A stretch of DNA of 10,487 nucleotides from Candidatus Sumerlaeota bacterium (GTDB taxonomy: Bacteria > Sumerlaeota > Sumerlaeia > JADFCT01): contig JADFCT010000099.1 of assembly GCA_017161665.1 (NCBI GenBank), forward strand, positions 1 through 10,487, given 5' to 3'. The notes under the pieces were generated by a model. That model did not search any database. It worked only from the letters and a program-made list of their open reading frames with translations, and was not told the DNA's origin. Position 1 is the stretch's first letter; the number at the start of each line of letters is the position of its first letter. This document shows, piece after piece, positions 1 to 7,372 of the stretch. The translations under genes were made by a program, and so were the position numbers.

Positions 1-961
1 TTTTACCGGGCCAACGCATAAAGGTCGGGACGCAGACACCGCCATCCCAGGTGGTCCCTTTGCCTTCGCGCAGAGGCCCCGTCGTTCCGGCATGATTGCC
101 ATAGGAGAGCCAGGGACCGTTATCGGAAACGAAAATCACGAGGGTATTCTCGTCAATGCCGTTGCGCTCCAGGGCGGCCAGAATCTGTCCCACCGACCAA
201 TCAATTTCCATGATGACATCCCCATACAGCCCCTGTTCGGACTTGCCCTTGAACTTGTCGGACACGAAAAGCGGCACGTGAGGCATACTGTGGGGAACAT
301 AGAGGAAGAAGGGGCGTTCGGCGTTTTGATCAATGAACCGGACGGCCCGTTCCGTGTACCAAGTCGTGAGATGCGTCTGATCGGGATTGCGCTCCACAAT
401 CGTTTCACCCTCGATGAGAGGCAGGGGAGGGTAGGCCGAGGGATTGGTGGGATGATGGGGCCACATATCGTTGGAATAGGGCAGGCCGAAATAATCGTCG
501 AAGCCATGACGCAGGGGCAGGAACTGGGGGTGATCGCCCAGGTGCCATTTGCCGTAAATGGCCGTGGCGTAGTCGGTCTGCTTGACCACCTGAGCCAGCG
601 TCATCTCATCATCACTGATGCCGGTTTTCGAATTGGGGCCCGGCGCGCCCAGATGGCTGATCCGGTTGGAATAACAACCGGTCAGCAGGGCGGCCCGCGA
701 AGCGCCGCAAACCGGTTGCGCCACATAGAAATCCGTGAACAAGACACCCTCGCGCGCCAGGCGGTCCAGATGAGGCGTCGTGTATCCCTGCGCGCCCATC
801 ACCCCCACATCGCCATACCCCTGATCGTCCGTTAAAATCACCACCACATTGGGTGGTCCCTCAACGCGCCCTTTTTTGCGCCCTCCCCATTCATTCAAGC
901 ATCCTGTCACCCCAGCCGCCGCGCCGGCGCCCGCCACTCGCATAAAATCTCTGCGTCTCAT
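1..961 (-). CDS. Sulfatase (FGly-dependent), Tat-exported lipoprotein; 3' end outside window
   Basis: This is a type I sulfatase that hydrolyses sulfate esters, probably on a polysaccharide, outside the cytoplasm. 320 codons are visible and the gene runs off the left edge without a stop. The N-terminus MRRRDFM followed by an Ala/Gly-rich stretch is a Tat-type signal, and VTGC (Cys21) looks like a lipobox, so a Tat lipoprotein is inferred. Seen in order: the metal-binding TDDQGYGD (Asp45, Asp46); VCGASRAALLTG with Cys85 in the CxAxR context used for conversion to formylglycine; GKWHLG (Lys138, His140); and VSDNG (Asp280, Asn281). The start at 961 is preferred over the ATG at 943 because only the former keeps the twin-arginine motif, and because GAGG lies 7 nt upstream. 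It begins 39 nt after the GH16 gene and is probably cotranscribed with it. A cytoplasmic or periplasmic formylglycine-generating enzyme would be needed from elsewhere. The substrate (galactan, glycosaminoglycan or other) cannot be read from the sequence. Confidence 0.93.
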   Translation of the reverse strand, partial: MRRRDFMRVAGAGAAAGVTGCLNEWGGRKKGRVEGPPNVVVILTDDQGYGDVGVMGAQGYTTPHLDRLAREGVLFTDFYVAQPVCGASRAALLTGCYSNRISHLGAPGPNSKTGISDDEMTLAQVVKQTDYATAIYGKWHLGDHPQFLPLRHGFDDYFGLPYSNDMWPHHPTNPSAYPPLPLIEGETIVERNPDQTHLTTWYTERAVRFIDQNAERPFFLYVPHSMPHVPLFVSDKFKGKSEQGLYGDVIMEIDWSVGQILAALERNGIDENTLVIFVSDNGPWLSYGNHAGTTGPLREGKGTTWDGGVCVPTFMRWPGK

Positions 962-1000
962 AGCGCTACCTCATAGAGTCAATTCTCGCGATCCGGTGTA

Positions 1001-1828
1001 TCACTTGCCCGAAGCGGGTTGGATATTTTCATAAACCCGAATATAATCGATCTCAAAATCCGCCGGGAATCGCGTTTTTTCATCCGGCGGCCCGGGCCAG
1101 TCGCCACCGATGGCCAAATTGGCCAGCATGTACATGGGGCGAACGGTGGGAACACTCTTTTCCGAACGAAAGACCTCGCTGCCGTTGACGCGCCAGATCA
1201 GCGCGTCGGGGCGCCATTCGACCGAGAAAACATGGAATTTCTTCGTGAAGTCCGGGCCTTCGATTTTCCCGCCGTCACTTTGGCGCTGCCCGTCGGAGGC
1301 TCGCCAGTGATGGGTGAAGTAGGCCGTGTTGGGCTGATGGCCCAGGAATTCCAGGACATCAATCTCCGGCGGCCAGCTCAGCGGCTCGGGCAGCAGCCAA
1401 AAGGCGGGCCAAAGCCCCACCCCTTCGGGGAACCGGGCGCGCATTTCAAAAAGACCGTATTTTTGGGAAAATTTCCGATAGGTGGTCATCATGCCCGAAA
1501 CATATTCGCGCGGCTCTCCCCCGTAGTTGGCTTGTCCGCGATCGCCACGAATGCGCAAGATGCCATCTTGTACAATAAAGGCGTCGGGCACGTAGGCTTG
1601 GAGCTCATTATTCCGCTCCGATTCCCAGGGGTCCCGCGGATTCCATTTCGTCGTGTCGAGACGGTTCTGTTCAAATTCATCACGAAAAACCAGCGCCCAA
1701 TCGGCGCCGCCGTCGGGACCGTAAAGCATCGGTTGAAGCGTCGCCGGCGCGCATCCGGTTGTCACCACACCGGCAAACAGAAGGACAAGCCAGGCAACGC
1801 CATGGAAGGACAAACAATAAGCGGGCAT
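1001..1828 (-). CDS. GH16 family glycoside hydrolase (laminarinase/agarase-like), lipoprotein
   Basis: This is a secreted endo-acting beta-glycanase of glycoside hydrolase family 16, 275 aa. The catalytic motif EIDVLE is at residues 155-160 (Glu155 nucleophile, Asp157, Glu160 acid/base). This is the ExDxxE form with a beta-bulge typical of laminarinases, agarases and carrageenases, not the ExDxE of lichenases. Other family marks are MRARFPEG...WPAFWLL before the active site, the strand LAIGGDWPG at 238-246 and the C-terminal FEIDYIRVYE. Residues 1-26 form a signal peptide ending in VTTGC, so lipid attachment at Cys26 is likely. The ATG at 1828 was chosen because AAAGGAG lies 8 nt upstream; an in-frame TTG at 1864 would add 12 residues before the signal peptide and has no such site. 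The protein is essentially a single catalytic domain with no carbohydrate-binding module. It sits between the HEAT-repeat gene and a sulfatase gene, which suggests a sulfated or beta-1,3-linked glycan as target (inference). Confidence 0.92.
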   Translation of the reverse strand: MPAYCLSFHGVAWLVLLFAGVVTTGCAPATLQPMLYGPDGGADWALVFRDEFEQNRLDTTKWNPRDPWESERNNELQAYVPDAFIVQDGILRIRGDRGQANYGGEPREYVSGMMTTYRKFSQKYGLFEMRARFPEGVGLWPAFWLLPEPLSWPPEIDVLEFLGHQPNTAYFTHHWRASDGQRQSDGGKIEGPDFTKKFHVFSVEWRPDALIWRVNGSEVFRSEKSVPTVRPMYMLANLAIGGDWPGPPDEKTRFPADFEIDYIRVYENIQPASGK

Positions 1829-1865
1829 CACAAAAACTCCTTTATTTCCAATCTCCAAATTCAAA

Positions 1866-1907
1866 CCTCCACGGAAGGCTGGGAAAAGACCAAGCCTTCC
1901 GTGGAGG
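1866..1907 (-). terminator. 15-bp perfect hairpin between HEAT-repeat gene and GH16 gene
   Basis: Arms at 1866-1880 and 1893-1907 are perfect inverted copies of 15 bp (GC-rich, CCTCCACGGAAGGCT on the plus strand) around a 12-nt loop. Outside the arms the match resumes (CAAA against TTTG) after a 3-nt GCC insertion on one side. The hairpin starts 17 nt after the stop codon of the upstream HEAT-repeat gene and ends 37 nt before the GH16 start. No clean U-tract follows it in the transcribed direction (TTTGAATTTGG), so it is an imperfect intrinsic terminator, an mRNA-stabilising hairpin, or a copy of a dispersed repeat. Its position fits separating the expression of the two genes. Confidence 0.6.
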
Positions 1908-1924
1908 CGGTTTGAACGAACGTC

Positions 1925-4411
1925 TTATGGGTTCCGTCGCGTCCGGGGGCGCATACCCCGCCCGCCCACGCGAACGTCATCCAGTTTCGAGCCGTCTTCG
2001 GCGCGAAGGCGCGCGCAAAATTCCCAACCGGCCGTGTGTTGAATCACCTTGAGCATCAACTGATTTCGGCCTTCCCGGAGTTGAAGCGCGACTTTTTCTT
2101 CGCCCGGCACAGCGGGACCGGCGGAATTGTTCTGATAGATTTCCTCACCGTTGAGGAACACCTTGATCCCATCGTCAGCGCCAATTTCCAGTTGGGCCTT
2201 TTGCGCGCGGGGGCTATAAATCCCCGTGACGGCATAAGCGACACAGTTGTCTCCCCCCAGCGCCTGGGCCAGATCCAGCATCCACGGACGCTCGGAGGCG
2301 GCATTGGCGTTCAGGATTTTCCAGGCCACATCTTCGCCGGCTTTTTCCGGCGCAAAGGATTCGTCAACCAGCTGATTCCCGGCCCGTCCTTCGCGTGAAT
2401 AGGGCCCCGCCAGTCGCCAGGACACAATATAGTCCTCGAATCGTTCAATCGTGGCAAGCAAATCGGTCGCCTGCTTTTTGATGTTTTCGTTCGTTGACTC
2501 CTCCGCCAGGCGACGGGCGACGGCCTGGACCGCCGTCGGGCTGACGGCGGCGACGGACTGCGCAATAGCGATCACGGCCAGTTCCGCTTCCGCGCGGACG
2601 TCGCTATCGTCCAGGCACGGCGTGGCCAGACGCAGGGCGCCGAGACTGGCGCTCTGGCCCAGACCGCCCAAGATCAATTTCTTTTCCTCCGCGTCCTTGG
2701 CGTCGGCCATGAGGGCGCCATAAGTCCGGACGCTATTCATGGACGGAGCGTCGGACGCCGTCGCCGCGCTCAGAAGGCGGACACAGCCGCGCAAAGCCAG
2801 CGTCCGCCGCGTGGCGTTCGTCGCGCCCTGATAGATCTCCAGCAAAACGGGAACCGCTCCGCTGTCCGGCCAGCTCACCAGCGACCGCAGGGCGACATCT
2901 TGAAGATCCGTGTCGGCGCCGTTCAAAACACGTGTGACCGCTTGCAAGGCCTTTTCGCCGCCGATCCCGCCGAGGATATTCAGAACAGATGCGCGGCTCT
3001 CTTTGGACGTCATCGCCCCGAAGGCCTGCAAAACCGGATCGGCCTGCCCTTCGGGATCCGCGATGGTCCGCGAAACCTGCGTAAGGGCCCGTTCAGCGTC
3101 GGCGCGTCCCGCCTCTCCGGTCATCGCCGCCAGCAGTCGCAACATGGGACGCAGATCCTCCGGTTGCGCCAAACGCCCCAAGGCTTTCCATGCGGCTTCC
3201 CGTGTGTCCGTATCCTGCGCCTGCGTCCATTTCAGCAGCGCCTCCACGGCGCCCGGACTCTTACGGGCCACCAGGAGACCAATCAGATCCGCCCGATCGG
3301 AAGCGTTTGCTTCCGCGATAGCCTTCAACAACGCCGCATCCGCGCCTTCGCCCTGAAGAACCTCCAAGCTGAGCAGGGCCGCGTTGCGGATATCGCGTTC
3401 GTCACTCTTCGCCAGGACGTCAACCAGCGCCGGCACGGTTGAGGCGTTACCAATCGTCCCCAGCGCCGTGAGCGCCGCCAGGCGCGCGCCGGCGTCCGCG
3501 TCTTGCAGCGACCGAACGACCGCCGCTCGGGCCGCCGCCCCCCCGGCGTCAGCCAGGGCGGTGATAAGTTGAATGCGTGTTTCCGTTGAGGCGGTTGGCA
3601 GCGCTTCGGCGAGCCGGGCGATCACCGCGTCATCGTCCAAATCCCCCACATGGGCGATGACCGTGGATCGCAGCACGTCATCCTCGCTGTTGATAGCCGC
3701 GACAATCATGTCACTCGCCTGATCGGGGGCCGCTTTCAGCGCGCCGACAAAGGCGCCCAGGCGGGCATGGGCCGGAAATTTTTCTGAACTCATAATCACG
3801 CCATAAATCGCAGCGGCCGTTTCCAGGTCCCCCTGCGCCAGAAACTCCTGCGCCGCGGTCAGGCCCGCTTCGGCCAGGACGGCCGTATAGGCTGCGGGGG
3901 CGGTTTCATTAAATTCCCCCAAGGCGTCGATCGCCTCCATCGTGGCAATCCGCCCCAGGGCCGCGATGGTGGCTTCCACGACTTTTGGATCGTTGTCTCT
4001 CAACAACCCAATTAAGGCGCCGGCGGCTTGCGCATCGCGACGGAATCCAAGGGAGTTGATGATCCCGATTTTCGCCGGACCTTGGGCCCGGGACAATGCG
4101 GCGCGCAGGGCCTGGCCCGCCTCGGGCAGGGCCATGCTCTCCAGAACATAACGGGCCATATGGGACCCATCCTGGTCCAACAACTGTTTTTCCAAAGCCG
4201 GGACACAGGCCTTCGTCCCGACGATTTGCAATTCCCGACACGCTTGATCTTTCGCCAACGACGAGGCGTCGCTGGAAATAATTTCAATCAATTCTTTCTC
4301 CGAGCGCTGTTGCGCCTCCACCGGCCGGGCGGCCAGGCAAAGGACAATCACCAGGGCCACAAACGCCAACGCCCCCGGAATGACGCGAAATCGATCGCTG
4401 ATCCTGTTCAT
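1925..4411 (-). CDS. Secreted HEAT-repeat protein with C-terminal beta-sandwich-like domain
   Basis: This 828-aa protein has a Sec signal peptide (basic MNRISDRFR, a hydrophobic stretch at about 13-28, likely cleavage after PVEA at residue 33). Residues about 40-650 are Ala/Leu-rich helical HEAT/armadillo-like repeats; recurring units look like 'AVPALVDVLAKSDERDIRNAA', the usual two-helix pattern of protein-binding solenoids. From about residue 659 a different domain begins (VSWRLAGPYS...), with IGADDGIKVFLNGEEIY near 743-759 and GRNQLMLKVIQ following. This pattern is common in extracellular proteins of planctomycete-like bacteria and resembles carbohydrate-binding or PA14-like beta-sandwiches; that role is inferred. 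The C-terminus is Arg-rich. No catalytic motif is seen, so it is probably a scaffold or binding protein in the periplasm or at the surface. The ATG at 4411 was chosen over an in-frame upstream start at 4474 because GAGGAG lies 9 nt before it and the signal peptide then begins at residue 1. It is 93 nt downstream of the oxidoreductase gene. Confidence 0.85.
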   Translation of the reverse strand: MNRISDRFRVIPGALAFVALVIVLCLAARPVEAQQRSEKELIEIISSDASSLAKDQACRELQIVGTKACVPALEKQLLDQDGSHMARYVLESMALPEAGQALRAALSRAQGPAKIGIINSLGFRRDAQAAGALIGLLRDNDPKVVEATIAALGRIATMEAIDALGEFNETAPAAYTAVLAEAGLTAAQEFLAQGDLETAAAIYGVIMSSEKFPAHARLGAFVGALKAAPDQASDMIVAAINSEDDVLRSTVIAHVGDLDDDAVIARLAEALPTASTETRIQLITALADAGGAAARAAVVRSLQDADAGARLAALTALGTIGNASTVPALVDVLAKSDERDIRNAALLSLEVLQGEGADAALLKAIAEANASDRADLIGLLVARKSPGAVEALLKWTQAQDTDTREAAWKALGRLAQPEDLRPMLRLLAAMTGEAGRADAERALTQVSRTIADPEGQADPVLQAFGAMTSKESRASVLNILGGIGGEKALQAVTRVLNGADTDLQDVALRSLVSWPDSGAVPVLLEIYQGATNATRRTLALRGCVRLLSAATASDAPSMNSVRTYGALMADAKDAEEKKLILGGLGQSASLGALRLATPCLDDSDVRAEAELAVIAIAQSVAAVSPTAVQAVARRLAEESTNENIKKQATDLLATIERFEDYIVSWRLAGPYSREGRAGNQLVDESFAPEKAGEDVAWKILNANAASERPWMLDLAQALGGDNCVAYAVTGIYSPRAQKAQLEIGADDGIKVFLNGEEIYQNNSAGPAVPGEEKVALQLREGRNQLMLKVIQHTAGWEFCARLRAEDGSKLDDVRVGGRGMRPRTRRNP

Positions 4412-4434
4412 GCTTCGTTTCTCCTCTATGAGCG

Positions 4435-4451
4435 CATCCGAACATCGGATG
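4435..4451. repeat. Short 7-bp inverted repeat upstream of the HEAT-repeat gene
   Basis: CATCCGA and TCGGATG form a perfect 7-bp inverted repeat around a 3-nt ACA loop. It sits 23 nt before the start codon of the HEAT-repeat gene and inside the 93-nt gap after the oxidoreductase gene. It could be a small mRNA hairpin near the ribosome-binding site, an operator half-site pair, or chance. There is no U-tract, so a terminator is unlikely. Confidence 0.25.
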
Positions 4452-4504
4452 GGACGGGGTTGGTAAACGGTCAATCAATGAAATGACGGGGTGCTCATGA
4501 TCGG

Positions 4505-5791
4505 CTACAGACGCCAAGGCAGACGATAAGCCCTTGTCCGCAGCCGGTTGGCGATGGCGTCATCCAGAAATTCCTCTTTTTCGGGATTCCACGTCACCGG
4601 ACGGCCCAGACGGACACAGATGTTCGCCGCATGACAGGCCGTGATGGAGCGATGCGCCGTTTCGGCGTGCGAGACGGGCTGACGCCGGCTCTTGACGCAG
4701 TTCAGGAATTCGCGGATGTGATTGTCCGCCGGATAGCCGCCGCGGAAGCGACGCTCGGCCAGGAGCGACTTCGGATAGGTTTCGATCACCCCCGAGTCAC
4801 CGGTCTCCACCCAGCCGTCCTCGCCCTCAATGCGGATCGGACACGAGCCGAAACGCAGGCCCTTGCGGATGATCAGTTTGGCGCCATTGGCATACACGCA
4901 CTCCACATCGCCCTTGGCGTTGATTTGTTCGTATGTGATCGGACCCGTGTCGTCCGCGCTGTTGGCCCACTGACAGATATCAACGGTATGGCTGCCCCAT
5001 TCACAGATGGAGCTGCCGGAGAAGTCGCCATGGCGGCTCCAATAGCCGCGGCTGTAGGTCTTCGCGTTATAGGGGCGCCACGGAGCCGGCCCCAGCCACA
5101 GATCCCATTCCATCTCCTCGCGTGACGGTTGAGGTTCTTCGGGCAGGATTTCGAACGACATGTCCGACGTCTCCCAGGCCTTTTCCGCGTGCATGGTTTT
5201 GATTTTCCCCAGTTTTCCCGAGCGGGCCAGATTGGCGGCGAAAACGAAATTGCCCACATTGCGCCGTTGCGTGCCGCATTGGAAAATCCGATTGGTTTTT
5301 TTCATGGTATCCGACAGGACGCGGCTTTCGCCAATGACCACGCTCATGGGTTTTTCGCAATACATATCCTTGCCCGCGCGCGCGGCCAGGATGGCGGCCA
5401 TGGAATGCCAGTTGTCGCCCGTGGCGATCAACACCGCGTCAATATCGGTTCGCGCCAGGAGCTCGCGCAGGTCGATATAGGCCTGGCAATCGGAATTGCC
5501 GTATTTGGCGTCGACCATTTCTTTGGCCTGCTTGCGCCGAGGCCCCTGTACTTCGGCAACCGCGACCATCTGAACGTCGTCATTTTCCATGAAGGCGCCC
5601 ATGTCATACCGCCCCCGTCCGCCAATGCCGATGGCGCCCATGACAATCCGTTCGCTGGCCGGCGCGCCTCCGTTCGCCCCCAGTGCGTTGGACGTGATCA
5701 CATACGGCGCGGCCAAAACCCCGCCGGCGCCGAGAGCCGACCACTTGAAGAAACGTCGGCGATCCAATCTCTTGTCGCTCAACTCGCTCAT
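4505..5791 (-). CDS. Gfo/Idh/MocA family oxidoreductase, Tat-exported
   Basis: This is a 428-aa NAD(P)-dependent sugar or inositol dehydrogenase-type protein. The N-terminus carries a Tat signal (RRRFFKW at 11-17 followed by a Gly/Ala-rich hydrophobic stretch to about 35), so it is expected outside the cytoplasm with its cofactor folded in before export. The Rossmann fold is marked by GAIGIGGRGR at 52-61, and the family motif CEKPM at 145-149 supplies the conserved Lys147 and Pro148. A later WGSHTVDICQW (265-275) carries the His268/Asp271 pair typical of the C-terminal substrate domain. Length is normal for the exported subgroup, which is strongly expanded in planctomycete-like bacteria. Some exported relatives act on glycosidic bonds through redox chemistry; whether this one does is not visible. 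The ATG start has AAAGGA 7 nt upstream. It is the first gene of the leftward cluster that continues with the HEAT-repeat, GH16 and sulfatase genes, which suggests work on an extracellular sugar polymer (inference). Confidence 0.92.
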   Translation of the reverse strand: MSELSDKRLDRRRFFKWSALGAGGVLAAPYVITSNALGANGGAPASERIVMGAIGIGGRGRYDMGAFMENDDVQMVAVAEVQGPRRKQAKEMVDAKYGNSDCQAYIDLRELLARTDIDAVLIATGDNWHSMAAILAARAGKDMYCEKPMSVVIGESRVLSDTMKKTNRIFQCGTQRRNVGNFVFAANLARSGKLGKIKTMHAEKAWETSDMSFEILPEEPQPSREEMEWDLWLGPAPWRPYNAKTYSRGYWSRHGDFSGSSICEWGSHTVDICQWANSADDTGPITYEQINAKGDVECVYANGAKLIIRKGLRFGSCPIRIEGEDGWVETGDSGVIETYPKSLLAERRFRGGYPADNHIREFLNCVKSRRQPVSHAETAHRSITACHAANICVRLGRPVTWNPEKEEFLDDAIANRLRTRAYRLPWRL

Positions 5792-5817
5792 GCGCTTATC
5801 CTTTCAAAATCCTGAAC

Positions 5818-6003
5818 TCACAGCGGAGCCGGCTCAAACGGCCGACCGGTAAGACAGATATAGAATAAGCCATTGAAGCCGAAATCAACGAGGGGATCAA
5901 CAGATATTTGGGCTTTGTCGCCATGGGCGAAGGGGAGCAGCGAGAACACCCGCGCCCGCGTCTCAGCGGCACGGTCACAGTCGCTGGGCGGACGCCATTC
6001 CAT
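5818..6003 (-). CDS. Doubtful 61-aa ORF downstream of trpC
   Basis: An ATG at 6003 opens a 61-codon frame in the gap between trpC and the oxidoreductase gene, ending in TGA 26 nt before the next start codon. It begins 25 nt after the trpC stop. The product starts MEWRPPSDCDRAAETR and ends GRPFEPAPL; no domain, signal peptide or family is recognised. Third codon positions are G/C-rich in the first half and less so in the second half. No convincing ribosome-binding site precedes the ATG. It may be a small gene, the remnant of a longer gene, or chance in a GC-rich untranslated region. Apart from this frame the 237-nt gap contains only a weak promoter-like pair. Confidence 0.22.
   Translation of the reverse strand: MEWRPPSDCDRAAETRARVFSLLPFAHGDKAQISVDPLVDFGFNGLFYICLTGRPFEPAPL
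5860..5888 (-). promoter_or_regulatory. Possible promoter for the oxidoreductase-led gene cluster
   Basis: On the minus strand, TTGATT (5888-5883) and TTCTAT (5865-5860) are separated by 17 nt and lie about 70 nt upstream of the oxidoreductase start. The -35-like box matches TTGACA at 4 of 6 positions; the -10-like box is poor (3 of 6). The local AT-rich patch stands out in a GC-rich region. It is a plausible sigma-70-type promoter after the 237-nt gap, but weak. Confidence 0.2.
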
Positions 6004-6028
6004 TTTGCAAATGGGGGACTTTATGACG

Positions 6029-6817
6029 TTATACCAGTCCCAACAAAAACGGAATGCCCGTTCCCGGATCGTCCCGTCGCATAAGGGTTTCGCCGACGAG
6101 GATGGCGTGGGCGCCGAGTCCGGCGAGGTAGGCCACATCCGCCGCGGTTTGAATCCCGCTTTCGCTCACGATGATGGCCGTGTCGGGAATGGCGGGGAGG
6201 ATTTGCTCCGTGTGGCGCACGTCGGTTTCGAAGGTGTTGAGGTTGCGGTTGTTGATGCCAATGAGGGTGGCCCCCGTGTCCGCGGCGCGCTGGGCTTCGT
6301 CGCGGGTGTGCGCTTCGACGAGACAATCCAGGTCCAGCGACTCGGCCATCTCGCGCAGGGAGACAATCTCGCGATCCTTCAGACAGGCGACGATCAGGAG
6401 GATGGCGTCCGCTCCGGCTGCGCGGGCTTCAACGATCTGGAAGGGATCAATGATAAATTCCTTGCGCAGGATCGGAACATCGACGGTCTGGCGCACGGCG
6501 CGCAAAATATTCAGTCCACCCTGGAAGAATTTTTCATCGGTCAGGACCGAGATGGCGGTCGCGCCGTTATTTTCGTACGAGACGGCGAATCGCTCCGGAT
6601 CAAAATCCGGTCGGATGACGCCTTTGGACGGGGAGGCTTTTTTGATTTCGGCCACAACGCGGACGGGCGTTTCCGGTCCGGGTCGGCGAAGCTTCGCCGC
6701 AAATCCGCGCGTCGGCGGCGCCGTTTCCACGGCCTGTTCCAGTTCGCGGACCGGCGTGCGCTCCATGGCCTGAGCCACTTCGATGCGCTTGTATGCGATA
6801 ATCTGATCTAATATCAT
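6029..6817 (-). CDS. trpC: Indole-3-glycerol phosphate synthase
   Basis: TrpC closes the indole ring in tryptophan biosynthesis, converting CdRP (1-(2-carboxyphenylamino)-1-deoxyribulose 5-phosphate) to indole-3-glycerol phosphate with loss of CO2 and water; it acts in the cytoplasm. The 262-aa length is that of a monofunctional (beta/alpha)8-barrel enzyme. The known active-site set is visible: EIKKASPSKG at 57-66 (Glu57, Lys59, Ser62), LRKEF at 117-121 (Lys119, the general acid), VEAH at 168-171 (Glu169), GINNRNL at 187-193 (Asn190) and SESGI at 218-222 (Ser220), with the phosphate-binding VGETLM near the end. The start MILDQIIAYKR matches the usual N-terminus, although no clear Shine-Dalgarno sequence precedes it. 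No other trp gene is in the window. It lies 43 nt after the second RdgC-like gene, so read-through from that operon is possible. Confidence 0.97.
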   Translation of the reverse strand: MILDQIIAYKRIEVAQAMERTPVRELEQAVETAPPTRGFAAKLRRPGPETPVRVVAEIKKASPSKGVIRPDFDPERFAVSYENNGATAISVLTDEKFFQGGLNILRAVRQTVDVPILRKEFIIDPFQIVEARAAGADAILLIVACLKDREIVSLREMAESLDLDCLVEAHTRDEAQRAADTGATLIGINNRNLNTFETDVRHTEQILPAIPDTAIIVSESGIQTAADVAYLAGLGAHAILVGETLMRRDDPGTGIPFLLGLV

Positions 6818-6860
6818 GGGTTTTTATCGGGACCGTTCAGAAATCGTGAGGGCGCCGCGA

Positions 6861-7370
6861 TCAGGCTGCGCCCCAATGATGAATGGCGACGGCGACTTTC
6901 TTCCATTCTTTCTCGCGCAGACGCAGACCCAGGAAGATTTCAAAAATCGCGAAATACATCTGCGCAAATTCTTCCAGGCGTTCCCCGCGCAGAATAAGGC
7001 TGTCCGGCATGGGCAGCCCCTTGGGGACCGGCAACGTCAGGGAGCCAAAAGCCAGCGAATCGGCGTTCACCGTACAGGCCCAGACCTGATCTTCCTGTTG
7101 GACCAGGAGCTTGCATTTGGCCAGTTTCTTGCCCGCCCGCAACGATTCGAGGGCCTCGGCGGAGATGCTGGCCCGTTCGCCTTTGATCGTCACGAGTGTG
7201 GCGTCGTGGTCATCCTGTCCGCGCAGGACCATGGGATCGCCGATGTCCAGGCGAACCTTGCCCCGTTCGCCCAGGTCCAGTTCCGGCTCCGTTTCGCTCC
7301 GGAACCACAGCCACGTCAAAAATTCTTCGCCCAGAAATCGGGTGCGTTCAATATCTTCCAGGTAACCCAT
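6861..7370 (-). CDS. RdgC C-terminal-half-like protein (second part of a split pair)
   Basis: This 169-aa protein is not annotated by any strong motif, but its order of features parallels the C-terminal third of E. coli RdgC as recalled: a LGEEFLTWLWFRSE segment at 13-26 (compare LTEWVRSG), then a VTIKGE strand, then EALESLRAGKKLAKCKLLV at 73-90 (compare the RdgC segment with IEAGKVVTKLAL), then a VWACTVNADSLAFGSLTLP strand pair (compare the RdgC strand pair before its C-terminus). About 55 further residues form a helical tail. Short proteins with the 'FLTWLW(F/Y)RSE' signature next to short RdgC genes are, from memory, also found in deltaproteobacteria. It starts 2 nt after the upstream gene's stop, and GGAGG 7 nt before the ATG overlaps the end of that gene, so the two are translationally coupled and probably act as one DNA-binding complex. 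The split is natural-looking rather than a sequencing frameshift, because the second half has its own ribosome-binding site and ATG. Confidence 0.6.
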   Translation of the reverse strand: MGYLEDIERTRFLGEEFLTWLWFRSETEPELDLGERGKVRLDIGDPMVLRGQDDHDATLVTIKGERASISAEALESLRAGKKLAKCKLLVQQEDQVWACTVNADSLAFGSLTLPVPKGLPMPDSLILRGERLEEFAQMYFAIFEIFLGLRLREKEWKKVAVAIHHWGAA

Positions 7371-7372
7371 GG

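Noticed and set aside
92..835. 247-codon plus-strand open frame
   Set aside because: It lies opposite the sulfatase gene, whose minus-strand frame carries all catalytic motifs; the plus-strand product has no recognisable domain.
1829..1864. TTG start at 1864 for the GH16 gene
   Set aside because: It would put 12 extra residues before a complete signal peptide and abut the hairpin; the ATG at 1828 has AAAGGAG at the right distance.
1019..1915. 298-codon plus-strand open frame
   Set aside because: It is antisense to the GH16 gene and the hairpin; long antisense frames are expected in GC-rich DNA, and the product shows no family pattern.
5826..5835. GAGCCGGCTC palindrome as an operator
   Set aside because: A 10-bp palindrome is expected by chance in GC-rich DNA and there is no second copy nearby.
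5873..6811. 312-codon plus-strand open frame
   Set aside because: It is antisense to trpC, whose active-site residues are complete; no start signals or domain support it.
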